Positions 25,301-39,600 of a stretch of 64,000 bases of DNA are shown piece by piece; the first letter of the stretch is position 1, and every line of letters begins with the position of its first letter. The notes beneath the pieces are model-generated. The model was not told the origin of the DNA and did not search any database. It saw only the letters and a program-made list of their open reading frames with translations. Source of the DNA: Triops longicaudatus (lineage: Eukaryota > Arthropoda > Branchiopoda > Notostraca > Triopsidae); the NCBI GenBank assembly GCA_022885665.1, contig JAGQDJ010000080.1:124001-188000 (forward strand). The letters are read 5' to 3'. The position numbers were made by a program, and so were the translations under genes.

Positions 25301-28300
25301 TAGCGTGCGTGACGTCAGCCAAGTATGCATGCAAGCTAGCAAGTAAGCAGGCAGGCAAACACACACGCGACTTGTCCTTCAACTTGGCCGCCTTTCCTGG
25401 TTATGTCCCGTTACGTGCACTTGGCTGGCGAAAGGGGGCAACTCAATTTTCAGCTGGCTCTTGGCATCTGCCATCTTTTGTCTCGTATCAAGCCCCCCAA
25501 TCGTGTTGACTGCCACGGCGATACAATTATGACTATTACATCCCGAACGTAGAATCTCGCTCCGTTAGGTCCAACTCAATTGTATGTTAATTTTCAACCA
25601 CCTTTTGGGCTTAAAGACGCATGCAGAAAAAGTAAAGAAGAGCACTTCTTGTGCTTGTGGTGCTTTTTTCACCTTCTTGAGCAAAGATAAGGCTAGTCTA
25701 CTTTTTGCTCGTTAATTGGAGGGTAATAAGAGTTTGTGTTATTTGGAAGCTCGCTCCTTTTAAGTTCAGAGTGGGGCTGAGAAGGCGTAGATGCTGAAAT
25801 ACTGGGGGATTTTCCTCCCGCCAGTTTCCTCTCATCAAGGTCGCCAGGTTCTCTTTCTCTTTCTCGCCGTCTCTGTCGTCTGGTAAACGCGTGGCTCTCT
25901 TCATGCCCCCTTGATTTGAGTTTGAAATGACTGGCTGCAGTTTCTCATGACCGATAGGGGCTAATGGTTGTGCACATTCTTGAAAGAAAATAAGAGTACC
26001 CATGGCACTTCATGACGCCGAATAACAAGCGATTGAGGATGCATGTTGGGCTGACACTCTTAAGACAGACGCTAGACAGAAAGTGTCGAAGAACCTTTTT
26101 GCGGTTAACTGAATTTCTGGGTGTTTATGACCAAGGCTTCATCAAAAAGTAACGTAATACGACGGCTAGATATTTTGAGAGCAGATAGAGGTAAGGGCCA
26201 GCAATGCAGCTTAGCCTCTTTAGAGAGAAGTTTCATTTTACGGTCCTAGCAATACATTAAAAGAGGGACAGTAAGCAAGGAAAGTGGTATGCCTGTTTTC
26301 CCAGGGTTTTGTGCACTAAATACCCTTCTGACGTGAAACGTCTTCTGTCTTGTCACGTTTCATATACAGAGAAAGCGCACCATTCAGTTATAAGAAGGTA
26401 GAATCCACTTTCCTTTATAACTTTACACACAAACCGTTCAGATATTACGAAAAGCTAAGTTCCGATAACAAAAGTTTTCCCTTTCCCGGTAAGTTAGTTA
26501 CAGCGAGGTGTCACTGAATATTTGAGGCTTTCGATACTGTCACGAGTAACGGTGAAATGTTGCATTGTTTGCAGAGTTTACAGATTTTGATTGTTAGGGC
26601 CTCTCCTGTGGTATTGCAAACGGGGACAACCAACGCATAAACCACTCACTACCTCTCGTTTTTATACACTCTAAAATCGTTAAGCATACCGGGCGTCTTC
26701 TATTTTTATAGTAACGCAAAATTCAGTACGAACCTTTGAATGAACTTTCAGTATACCCATCCTATTCAATTCAGATTAGTGCTGCTTACGAAAAGCTATG
26801 CACCTACGTGTATATAACTTTCACAGTTATGTAGGCAGCAGTATATTCCGTGTGACCGTTTCTTAAAATCATTTTTTTTTTCACTTGAGAAGCACTGTAG
26901 TATCGTATCGTGTGACTTATGTTTATGGACACCGTACATCTTCCTCATTGTGCGTGTCATATGGGCATGTGGTAGCGTCTTAGCTGGCTGCTCACTTTAA
27001 AAACGGGGAAAATATACGATGGTTTTTACGCGTTTCTTTTTTGTGTGCGTGTTTTTTGTGCGCGAGAACTGGCGTAGTGAAGTAAAAAGTCATACTTTGC
27101 CTCCAGTAGCCGTGTGGAAAGCCGAGGCGAGAAAAATAGTTCATCCGGAGTTGTATTAGTAGTGGCAGTAAACTAGTTCGTTGACCATCATGAGAGTTTT
27201 CCTGGAGGCCACGAAACTTCCAACACGGTGTGGGTTGTTAAGGCGCTATCCCTGAAGGCAACACGCTGCGCTATTGTTGAGCAATTGTCAGCTCACTCAG
27301 CATTCTTAGCTTATTGAAGCGTATGTTGTGACGGACCAAGTAGGACAGTTGAGCGAATTTTGCAACTCAAGAGAAGAAAATATTATGGCTGTGGTGTTAT
27401 GGGATACGAGCAAGGCAACAATACAAAAAATACATTGCCTTCTTTAGTGAACAGATCACCACAGTAATGCCTCCAAAGTTGATAGCCCTGTTCTAGAAAG
27501 AACGTGGAACACAAAAAAAGCGAAGACTCAGAAACAGCGACCAATGAGAATAATCACTCAGGAGAAAAAAAGATTCTAAACAAAGAGGAGTGCGTTGGCA
27601 GTGAAAACTCCCGAAGTGGATCTAAATGCCGTCCTTTGGTTGCTTTTGTTGCTATAATAATTAGCCTGAAATTTTATTGTTTTCTTGTGACCATTGAAAC
27701 AAACGAAAGCAGTTTTTTTGAAGCAAACGTTCTAATATCTTGAAAAAACTCTACACGGGAACTAAAATTACTCACATCGCTATCAATACGGGGTCTTTTC
27801 TTGACGTTTTCAAAGCTTTATAGAACAGTTTTCAGAATCTCACTCAAATTTGTTTCGTTTTTTTAACTATCCAATTTCGTTTATGAAAGAAGATGTCCCA
27901 AAAATACTTCAGTGACTGTTGGGTAAAATTTAAATTGCACATTTTCAGCACTTTGTCTTCAGATCTTTTGAAAATTTTCTGTGTAATTTTGTTGCTTATT
28001 GTTTTTGTGTTTCGCTGTTAAACTTCGTTCAGATGAAAATTAGAAGCCTGGAACTTAGGCAACAGTTTTTAGAAATTCAAGCTTAAAGTTCTTCGAGAAG
28101 TTTATTTTATTTAAGAAATTCCGAAGGAATGTTTAAAACGGCGTATAAAATTTGCTTGGATCTTTGGTTAGCGAGTGTGAATCTGATTATTTTTGTGTTT
28201 TACAGTGGAGTCTGAAATAGTAAAGAATGATACAGGTCCTGAGTGTGTAGTAAATTAGTTAATAAGAGTTTGGGTAGAGAAGCTGACATATGTTTGATGA

Positions 28301-31300
28301 AATGGATGCTGCAAATTACCTCAGCCAGCATAAGTGTCCACAATTATGGGTGACAGAAACTCAACGGATCGAGACAAGAGTTTAAATAGTTGGAATGGGA
28401 CGCTTGGACTAGGATCGCCGTGAAAACGCACCAAAATAGCTTAACGGGATGCTTTCAAAGCCAAGGTGTCGGTCTTTATGGGCTTTGGCACATGAAAAAA
28501 AAAGGGATAAAAGAAACGAAAAAAGTCGTTGGCTTTGACTAGGCCACCTTCTACCATTCGTCTGCCACCAGACAGGTTTCAGAGACCCAGGTTGGGACAT
28601 AATGCGAAAATGGAGTGCTTTCTGTTTGGCCTTTGTCATTCTTGGATGGGTCCAAACAGAGCGCGATGGCAACTGCAGAGCTTCATGTTCCACCTGTCAT
28701 GAGAAGGAGACTTGGTACGCTGGAGCTGGTTGAGTTTGTGTAGCGTCGCCAAGGATAAGTTCTCCAGTCTTGTTTGAGGAGAAGTACACAAAACGAAAAG
28801 AAGCAATAACATTGAAGGGAATAGAGTACAAGAGAATACGCAAGGTATCTAATAAGGAAAGATTATGCTATCCGCTGTTTCCGTGAAGTCGAGTTCACAC
28901 ACCGCCACTCACTTGATCGGCAACCAGCCGTCAAGATCAAGGATGGAGAAACCTGGGATTTGAAAAACGTAAACAATATCAAGAGCAAACGAAATAGTCA
29001 TCGACGAATAGCTATGAATAAGAAAGTGTCGAAAAGTAAAACTCCAGATTAGCCATTGCAAAAAAGGTAACACAGATTCTAAGGAAGAAGTTTCTTTCAT
29101 TTTACGCCAAACTCAATTAGTCAGGTCATACTGTGATGTAAAAGTTGGGGATTATTTTTTTAAAAAAAGTAAGAAATCAAAGACGAACTTGTCAACAACG
29201 AAACTGGAAGCTGAAAAATGTTCAGTCAGACGCTAAAAGTAAAAGCTTCGACAGCCGGAGTCAATAAAAATCCAAAGCAAACTCGACTGATCAAGAGCGG
29301 AACAATGCACAGAAAGTTCAGCACGCTGTTTAAAGCTAGGAGATGATCTCTTCCTTTGCAAAGTTCTTCTGCTACCACCAACGCTGCCTGATACCGAACA
29401 TTTCATCATTTGATCAGGCAGTGTCAGATCCAATCGCAAAAGCGTCTTGCTTTTTACATTTGTCTTTTGATCTTGTGTTCGGTGCCTTGGCTAAACGTCG
29501 TCTCATCTTTTCAGGATATGTGAACGTAGCTAAAGGAGGAGGAAGTCGAAGGCAGAAGTTTTGTTTTGTCGTAAGAACACTTATCAAACGGAAGACATTG
29601 GTTAGGGTTCGAAGGAAGCCCGTGGTTGAAAACGAGGGAGTTAAGAAAGTGAGAGAGAAGACTATGTAAACTAGATAAATCTGGTCTCCTGGAGCGAACG
29701 GAATTCTGCGTTTTCATCTCATGTAGGGAGCCATTTTTTTCTGACATGGGGGGTGATTACTATTATGTTGGCGCCATCAAGTTGTCATGATGAGTCGTTT
29801 GCGAGATGCCTGTGCAAAAGCAATGACTGATGATGAGATCTCAAGGTCCTAAATTTTTTTCGTCTTTTTTTTTATCTTGTCTGTGTATATAGGCATTTGG
29901 CAACGCCAAGACGTCGCATAATAACAATAGCAGTCGATTTGGCAAGTTCATCCAAGTCACTTACCGCGAAAATGGTCAAGTGCAAGGGTAAGGATTTTTT
30001 TTAATGTATTCTTTATGTTTTTTTTTTGTTTCTTATTAAGCTGATTTCTTTATTTATCTACTATCTTGCTGTTGTTTGGTACGTTATAAATTCATCGGTT
30101 GTTTACGTCTCTTCAATTTTGGCAGGGCTGTTGTTCAGAAGTATTTGTTGGAAAAGTCGCGTATTTGCTCCCAAGCCAAGAACGAACGCAATTACCACGT
30201 TTTTTATCACCTGCTGGCCGGAGCCTCCCAAGAAGAACGCGAGAATTTACATCTCCAGCCACCGCATACCTACAGATATCTAAACCAGGTAAAACATTCT
30301 TTTTTTTTTTTGGGGGGGGGGGGATAATAGGGGTCTAGTGTCATCAAGAAAAGAATAAATATTGATGTCTTATTTTTTTATATAATTTTTTAATGCTTTT
30401 TGAATTTACTTCCAACAGAGCGACTACCATGGATTGGATCCGAGCGACGAAAGTTACGAGCTGTCACGACTCAAGCAGTCGATGGAAATGGTGGGATTTT
30501 CAACCGAAACGCAGCGACGAGTTTTTGCTGTTTTGTCGGCTGTATTACAAATAGGTGAGCCTACTTGTTAGATCAATTAAATCGCCCATTGTGTTTGTTA
30601 CTCAGAGCTATTAAAGTCACAATCTTTTCCATTTCCCCCATATTTTGGTGTTATTTTGTATGCCCCAAGAAGTTTCTTGTTGTCTGCCCTGGAATCTGTG
30701 CCGGGCTGGTATTAGTCGTTTATCTTTTTTTTTTCGAATTATTATGAGAAAATTTCTGGAGCTGGCAATGAGACGAGCTCATTTACAAACTAAACCTATT
30801 TCAGCTTCCCCTGCCAGACTTAATTCAAGTTCACAGTTAGTTTACTAGTATCTGTCTGGCTTTGAACGTTATATACCTGTTGTGAATTCACGAGCAGAAT
30901 TTTGTGATGATTGTCTTAGGACGCCGAGGCAATTGATTTGCCTCTCAAAGGCAGCGGCAGGCAAGGATTGACCAGTAGTGTACGCAGAAGGTCGTTTTTT
31001 ATCATAATCATCAATGAAACCTTGCCATGAGATTTTTCTTTCATGAAATAATGAGTTTTTAGTGCATACTCGGTGACCAGTTTTCGTAAAAAAATTCTCT
31101 GGGTGTCAAAAAAATGTAACAAAACCGTCCTCCGCGAGTTGCAAATTAAGAAGGAGCCTTCGGACAACCATTTAAGCGAACGAACACAATAGTTAACCTA
31201 AAACGTTCTGTTTCAGCTCACTAAATAAGTTTACCCCTAAAAGTGATTTTGAGTCATTTTTTTTAAATTAAGTCACTTTCTCCGACGGATCGGACTTCCT

Positions 31301-33604
31301 TTTGCTCATTTTGACTTCTGAAGATCGTTAAGATTCTTCTTTAATCATCTTCGAAGTAAGAAACAAAGGCCCCAAAATCGTTTAAGTGCTGAATTCTTTC
31401 ACCAGAATAATTCGTATGCCCCCAAGCACGTTTCAGACGACGTAATTTGCTTGTGAGAGGCGTGTGTAGTTAGCTAGAGGAAGAGCGAAGAATGTTCGAC
31501 ATGTGCCAAGTTAACCGATGCACGTGTGCGAACCCTTATAAGAAATAAGATGAAAAAAGCAAAAAGCTCGGAGTAAAGTCAAAGACAAATGTTAACTCGA
31601 ATCGAAATGGGTTAATGAGCGATGACGTTTGACTGAGCAGAATGTATGAACTTCAGAGAGACATCTGGCAACCTTTCCGTTTTTCGCAGACTCCAAAACA
31701 ATGTCGTGCTAAAAGTTGACAACCGAAACTCAGTCCGAAAGTAGTACTAATCTACACGATTTTTTTTAACGACAAGATGACTTAGTTAAGCCTCACAATT
31801 AGCATTCTTCAACGTAACCCTCCACGCTCGCTATCCCACTGACTAAACACATATTTTCCATTTTATTTGTCCTTAGCGCGTCAAATATGCAGACAGTATC
31901 CTTTTGATCGTGACATTTGTAGCTCGGCGAAGTACGAGAGGAGTTCGAAAATACGCGGACAACACAAAAAACGAAACCTAAATACCGTTTCAGTAGACCT
32001 AGACCTTCTTGGCAAAGCTTACTTGACACATAAATCCTCCCTGTTGTGCCTTTTTTTAATTCGTACACTCTGAGTTTATGTATATGTTGTGTATATCTTC
32101 ATTTCGCTAATCAGTTTTTTGTTCGTTTTTCTTCACCCGGGGAATTAACACGAAAAATATCTATAGGTAACGTGGAATTCCAACCGAAGAAATCGACGTA
32201 CCATCATGACGAGTCTGTCAATGTGAAGAATCCGGAAGTGGTCAACGTCATTGCGTCTTTGCTGAAAGTCCGGGAAGATGTGGTGCACAACGCGTTGATA
32301 TCAAAACGCGCCCGAGCTTCCGGCGAGACGCTGGTGATTAACTACCGTATGCCAGAGGTAAAGCTATGACTTATCTTACTATTTCGGAACTACTGTAATG
32401 AAGCGTTCTCTGTTCTGTTATTACCGTTGATAACGATAACTTATTTGTTCACTTTTCTCACATAGTAATGCATTTCTGTTACTCTTTTGTAAATATTAAT
32501 TAATTTTTAAGAAATTTGGGGACTCATTTATATCTAGAGTACTCTTCGATTTTTCTTCATTTGTATTAAAAATTGTGTTGATTTTTATATCTACTTTTGT
32601 TTTTGCTACTTTATGTGAGTAGTTATGGTATTATGTTTGTTTCAAGAAGCAATGTTGAATTATATGTTTGCATTTAATAAATTCTGTGATTTAATAGCTC
32701 ATTTTTAGCAGCAATTGTGAAACTTTTAACGAAGTCGCGCGATGAATAATGATAAGTAATAATGAATGTATTCTGTTTGTAGGCGATAGCTGCCCGTGAT
32801 GCTATGGCGAAGTGTTTGTACGGCTCGTTGTTTGACTGGATCGTGCTGCAGTTGAATCACGCCCTGTTGGCCAAGAAAGATCCGTTATTAAGTATGCGAC
32901 AGGGCCAACATTTCGCGATTGGGGTGTTGGATATTTTTGGTTTCGAGGACTTCGGGCATTTGAACAGTTTCGAGCAGTTGTGCATCAACTATGCGAACGA
33001 ACGATTGCAAGATTATTTTAACCAGCACGTGTTCAAGTATGAACAAGAAGAATACCAGAAAGAAGGTCTGCATTGGGTCAACATCCAGTTCGTGGACAAC
33101 GTGGGCTGCTTGCAGTTGTTTGGAAATAAACCGAATGGTTTATTATGCATACTGGATGACCAGTGCAAGTAAGGAGGAAAACAAAAGGAGAAAAAGAAAG
33201 CAGAACAAGAAGCTTGTTGCGTCAATAAACGGATGCTAACGCTTTTGTGTTTGTTTGCCCAGTTTCCCGGGAGCCACCAACGAAACGTTGTTGCAGAAGT
33301 TTAACATGGTGCACAAAGACCATGACTACTACGAAATTCCCCAAAAGCGCGAGGCCGCGTTTATTATCCGACACTACGCCGGAAAAGTCAAATACCAAGT
33401 AACTGCCAGACGCCTATCTACTCGATTTAGAAAATAAATAAATGACATAAATAAAATAAAGTAAGATAAGCAAATCAATAACAACAACAATAATAATAAT
33501 AATTGTGTCGAGCAGTACTAGATAAACGAAACATGAAAATCAAGAAGTATAGAGGTGAAATGTATGAAACAAATAAAAAAAGTTATTTTTTACTATTATT
33601 ATTA

Positions 33605-33636
<32 letters not shown>

Positions 33637-36600
33637 GTTATTATTATTATTATTACTGTCCTTTGCTCTGTTATTTTTTTTCTTTTTTTTTTTTTGGGGG
33701 GGGGGGGGTTGAAATAAAGGAGGAAAGTACAATATGTTGACTTGCCGGATTGTCGTCGAGAAAAAGAGAAATTATGTTGTTGTTTTTTTTACTTATGTTT
33801 GGTAATTAGATAATTAGTACCGTCAAGATGAATGTCATTAACGACACGTTTTATTTTAATAATGCAGGTGGCCGAATTCCGGGAAAAGAACTTGGATTTG
33901 ATGCGAGGCGACATGGTAGCCGTGCTCAAGTCGAGTCAAGTGTCGTTGGTACGCGAATTGGTCGGCGCCGATCCAGTAGCCGTATACAGATGGTCCATCT
34001 TACGCGCATTTGTTCACGCCTACTTGGCTTTTGTTGACGCTGGCAAGCGATATCGCGTTGAAACCTGCAAACTGGCTAAACATGGCACCAAACCTTGTAA
34101 CGATACAGTCTTAAGGTAAACATTCTCACTGCTGAGTATCATCCACGCTGCTTTCTGAGCCCAGGGAACCCACACCTTATGATGGCAACATGTTCTGTTA
34201 ACCATATCGATAGTAAATTGTCAGAATTTTATTTCAGAGGGATAATGTCTTTCCTCAGATGGATAATGATGAATTCGAACTGTTTAATTTAGTCAAAAGA
34301 CTGCGTCGTAATTTTAGAGAAGTTTCTTTCGAAATCCAGTTTAATTGACGAATGTCCTAAGTTTGTTACGTATAACAATTCTAATCTTCTATATTGAATC
34401 GTAAATTAATGAAGATAATTAGATTACGGAAGCGGATTTATTTTTGCATCCATCGACAAAATATTAAACAGCACATTGAAAGTTTGGTCATTGATTGTGT
34501 TTTTGTTAGCGGACTAAATTCTTTTCCCTAACAATTGAAAAAGGAAACAGTCTAGTCAGTCCGTCGTAAATTGAGTGCTATCACTGTTAAGCTCTTGCAC
34601 CTTTCTCTCTGAGAACGATTTTTATTATTATTGCCTCATTTTTTTATATTTTCTATGCTTTTTGACTACTGTAATAGTTTCTATCCTAAAAATTTCCTTT
34701 TCCTTTTCTTTTCTCGAATTTGTGCGCTTAAAAGACAAATGGCCACCGTGTCATCCGTGAATCTAATGGTATATCGTATCCTGTAAGTTTTGGCGTGACA
34801 AACTTTCCTTTCTTTCTTTGCTTACCACTTTTTCTTGCCATGTATCACCCATTTCCTGTTTGGCTTTAACGACTTTGACTAGTTTTCGGCTAATGTAGAC
34901 AAATTATATTCATTTTCCAGTGGTTGTTTTTTTTTACAGGAAAGGTCGCTCATTCAAGCCACGGAGTCGACTGCAAAAAAGTTTCAAAACCTTGGAATCC
35001 GTCAAAGCTCTAGCGGGCCGCAATGCCCCTGAAAAGTGCGTCAAAACGGGGACGGGCCACGGTGTCAAAAAACAACCCATGACGGTGTCCAATCAGTTCC
35101 AGCATTCCTTAAACAGCCTCATGGAGACGTTAAACCAAGCCAATCCATTCTTCGTTCGTTGTATCAAAAGCAACGTCTTCAAAGTACGTTTGTTGGGACA
35201 TTACAGTTACATCAGTACAGAACACTGCTCAGCACTGGACGTCGAATATTTTTAATGTGTTCTGTTAACATTTATTTATCTATTTGTCCTTTCTAAAAGT
35301 AGAGTGAACTTATTGTGTTTTTGTCTTTTGTGTCTATTATTCTCCTTTTTTAATTAATATTTCTGTGCAGATTCCCAACCAATTTGATGACGAAAACGTG
35401 CAAAGACAATTGCGATACACGGGGATGTTGGAAACGGTCCGTATTCGCCAAGCGGGCTACAACGTACGGTTAACATTCGATGAGTTTATACATCTCTACC
35501 GGATTTTGCTGCCCAACGGCCTCCTCAGCTCTACGGCGGACGTAGTGGACTTCCTTAATGCAATGAACTTGAACGCGGAACACTACCAAGTCGGCCATAC
35601 CAAAATCTTTCTCCGGGAGTCGGAGAAGGCCAAGCTGGACCATCGGTTGCACCAAGCCATCATGGCGTCGATCGTAACGATCCAACGCTGGTTCCGGGCT
35701 ACGTTGCAAAGAAGACATTTTTTGACCATCCGTGAAGCAGTCATTCGCATTCAAGTGAGTTATTTTTCCGAAAATTGAGCTTGGTTTGATTGTCACGTGT
35801 GATTTTATCATGTGGGCTGTTGTTTGTGTTTGTCTTTATTTTGCAGTCGTATGTACGAATGCTCATTGCTCAGCGCTTGGCTATGAATTTGCGTGTACGT
35901 CACTTGGCGGCAACTTTCATTCAGAAAGTTTGGCGGGGCTACACTGTCCGACGGTGGTACCAAGGCTTTCGTTGCTCTGTAGTGCATTTCCAAGCCCGAG
36001 TACGGGGAAATAACGCAAGACGTGCTTTTGCTACCATGCAAGCCCAAGCTCAACAGAGAGAGCACCACCGGGTACGCTGCTGCTTGCCAGTACACGCCTC
36101 CGGAATTATTTTCTTACTTATTTATTTGAAAAGAAGGCTGTTTTATGTCCTATTTGTTCTTTTTACCTTTTCTATGGGAAAAATTGTAGAAGGCTAGATT
36201 GTCGGGCGATGCGCATTCCACCCAAAATACAGACGAGGCGTTTCTGTCCAAAGAGTCCAGTCAAGAAGACTTGGAAGACGCCCGTGATGATTTTCATTCC
36301 GAAGAGTAAGAGAGGCTTTTGTCGGAAACTTTCTCTTAAAAAAAAAAAAAAAAAAAAATATTCATTTCTACTTTGTTTATTTTTTCTGTTTCATTCCCTG
36401 TTTTTATAATAATTTTTATTTCTTTTTCAAGTTTGTTTGTGAATAAACTCGTTAACGTACTGAATTTGTAGGAGCAGTGGTATTCAGGAAGACAGTGAAG
36501 CTGAATCGATGCCTGATGCGCAGATTGTACTGGAAACTTCGCCGCCCTTAACGCCCATTTCGGTCGGACAACCAGAGAGTCCAGTGTTCATTGCGGCGCA

Positions 36601-39600
36601 GATCCATCGCGATTTGCAGAAAGGCAAACCGCCACCAGGCATGGACTTGAAAGAGCATGAGAATTTCTTAAAGAAAAAGTTGTCCGGTAAACTGAGCGGA
36701 CCAGGGAAAGAGCGTGAACTACGAGAGGGAGATAAGCGGAGCATTGGCACGGCTTCGACATCGTCAGGTTCGTCCGTGTCTTCGGCATCAGTTCGCATTG
36801 GCTCGATAGAAGAAATCATCAAAGCAGGTAATAGTGGTGACGATAATCATCTTTGAGGTGGTTAAATCCTTTTTTATTTTTTTCACAGCAGATCCCAATC
36901 GAAGAGAGGAATCGCCTCATAAAGGAGCCTTTCAAAAAGCCAAGAAGCATTTGAAGACGTTTATAAGTAAGCAGTTCTATGAATTTCATGACAGTTTTGC
37001 GTATTTAACAGTTTCAGCCATGATATTGGAAACTTGGTAAACTTCTAGTAAGAGCTGTGTAAGGTTAGGGTCTGTCAAATGTGGTGAAACCTGTGCGAAA
37101 ATTTGCTTCCGCGAAGAGTTAGGCTCAGAGTGAATGCTGCCGCTTTTTATAACGTGGGAGTGCACGTTCTTTGCGGATTCTGTGTCTAAAACTTTATTAT
37201 CATAAAGAAAAAGTAGACATAACTATATTTCTATTCTTAGATGTTGGATCCCTTTGTTGGCACGTTATCCCACGTTTCTAATTGCTTAAGCACGTGTGAG
37301 AGCTTCTTTCTAGTTCTAGTTTTCATGACACATCCAAAACTGTTAAGTTATTGTTACCAGTTAGCGTTAAGAATCTTTGGATATTAAAGGGTAATGAACC
37401 AACTTGAAATTCAAGAATTTCGAGACAATTAAGATAAGCTGAAAATGTCAAGTTTACGAGCTGCAGTAAAAAAAGGTAGGGACAACTAAGACACCTAAGG
37501 AGATGTTAAAGTCATTTAGGGATACTGGGCAAGCGGGGCAATTAACATTTATAGAGAACCAAGTAAAAGTGGGGACACTTAAAACAAGTAAGGACGGTTA
37601 AGACTCCTACGAACAATTAAGAGATATAGGGAAAATTTAGAGAAGTAGGGGCAGTTAAGACACAGCGGGACAGTTACGACCCTACCACTGAGGTATGATT
37701 TTTTAAAACCTAACGCAGCATCACTGATTAATGGTGTCGGAACTTGAGGCTACTCTGGTCATCTGCAGCTCAGTTCGTGCAAACGAATGGCATCCACTAT
37801 CGTCATTTTACATGCAAGAACTTCTCCCGCAGTAAATGTTGGGGATCTAGCATAGCACTAACTTCTGTGTAATTACAGTTGGTAAGAAGAACGAGAAAGA
37901 AGAAAGCGAAAGTGATTCGGAACAAACCTTGGTCTCATCAACATCACGGTCAACCTTAACGTCGCTTTCAACCATGAATTCCGTGGACCGAGAAGCTGAA
38001 AAAGAAAAAAACCGCGAAGCCCGGCGCGAGGAACGTATCCGGTTAATCGCCGAGCGGAGTAGGGTCCGCAGTCGTAACAACTCGATTACGGACGAAATAG
38101 GGACCAATTTCCATTACCTGCCCTCGCACTTGACGTCCACCAACGCACCGTTGGAACGCCGGACCAGCAAAGACAGCAACCGCAGTGTCAGCCGTGACTC
38201 TTCCTTAAGGGGAAGCCGGGATAGTTTGGTTGATCGCAATAGTCATTCACCCAGCGGCGGCGGAGGTGGCCTCCGCGAACGGGCTTCGACCTTGTCTTCT
38301 AGTCGTCGAGATTCTTACGTCTCTGCTACCATCAGCACCAACCCTGACATGTCGTCTACCGAAGTCTTGTCCCGATCGCCACCGTACCGCGCACAACGTG
38401 TCGGCAGTCTAGATTACACCAACACAGCCATAGTCACGCCGTCTTCCTCCTCCTCCACGTCGACCAGAAACAGTGGTCCCGGCCGCCATCGCCTCAACCG
38501 CACCGCCAAACTGTACAACGGCGAAGCCTGTGGACTCTGTTCCAAACCTTTGCACGCCTTCTTTGCACAGGGCTACAAATGTTCAGGTATTTCACTGGTA
38601 TACGCCAACTTCACATTTTACTAACGAAACTTCTTACTTTCGACAGACTGCTTACAAGTTTTCCACGCAAAGTGCGTCCAACATGGGCCTTTGTCCTTCA
38701 TACCCTGCGTCCCTTCGCAAGTGCAGGACAACCCCGAGGCGTCATCACCGCTGACGTCGGCGTTGAGCCGGACGAGATCGTTTTCCAAATCAGAACAATC
38801 GCGCAAGGGCAGTCGAGACCGAGACAAGTTCTCAGAAGGCGAAAGCACCAGTACAGTCGTGGTGGGTGGGGCTGTTGCGACGCAACAGATGTCCTTATCG
38901 GGCAACCAAGGTAAATGGGCCTTGACGGGCACGTCCCAGTACAACGATTCGCAGCAAAAAGTGGTCACGGATGCCGCTGAACTTCAAAAACTGGATGAAT
39001 TCATCGCCCGAAAAGTAATAACGAGCTAATTTATGGTAAACGTCACTAACATGATTGACTTGTCTTTTCCTGTTTCAGATTCATCAATTAGGTGGTGACG
39101 GCCGGGGCGCGGACAAAGTGTTTTTGGCGGCTTTGAAAGAATTCAAGTCTTCCCTGATATCGACGTACAGTCTAGGCTTGGCGAGCGCCACACCTACGCC
39201 CATTGCCTTGTCATACCGAGACTTAATAGCTCAATTTGATAAGGTAAGAGAGTGAAATCTTATAGTAAATGAGCTAGGGGGCATTTAATCGAAATTTCTT
39301 TTTGCTTCCATTAGATTCTCGAGTCGGCGTCCAAAGAAAATGCTGCCTTTCCTATCACCTTGGGAGTGAATGCATTCCGGGGTTTCATGAACGAATTTGT
39401 GAACCAACACCAGCAGAAAGGCGAAGACCGGGAGAGAGAAAGGGGCAAAGCCAAGAAACGGCGCAAAGAACGTTGGAAGAAGAGCGAAAAGGGCCGCAGT
39501 CGGAGTGCAAAGCAAGGCAAGACGGAAGAACCCGTGCGTTACCTGGGCCACGAGTTTTTGCCCCTCAACTCAGTCAAGACCATCCCGACAGCATGCGAAG

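Noticed and set aside
33503..33740. Leu- or Tyr-rich open frames in myosin intron 7
   Set aside because: They are translations of the TTA repeat and T-run, located in an intron.
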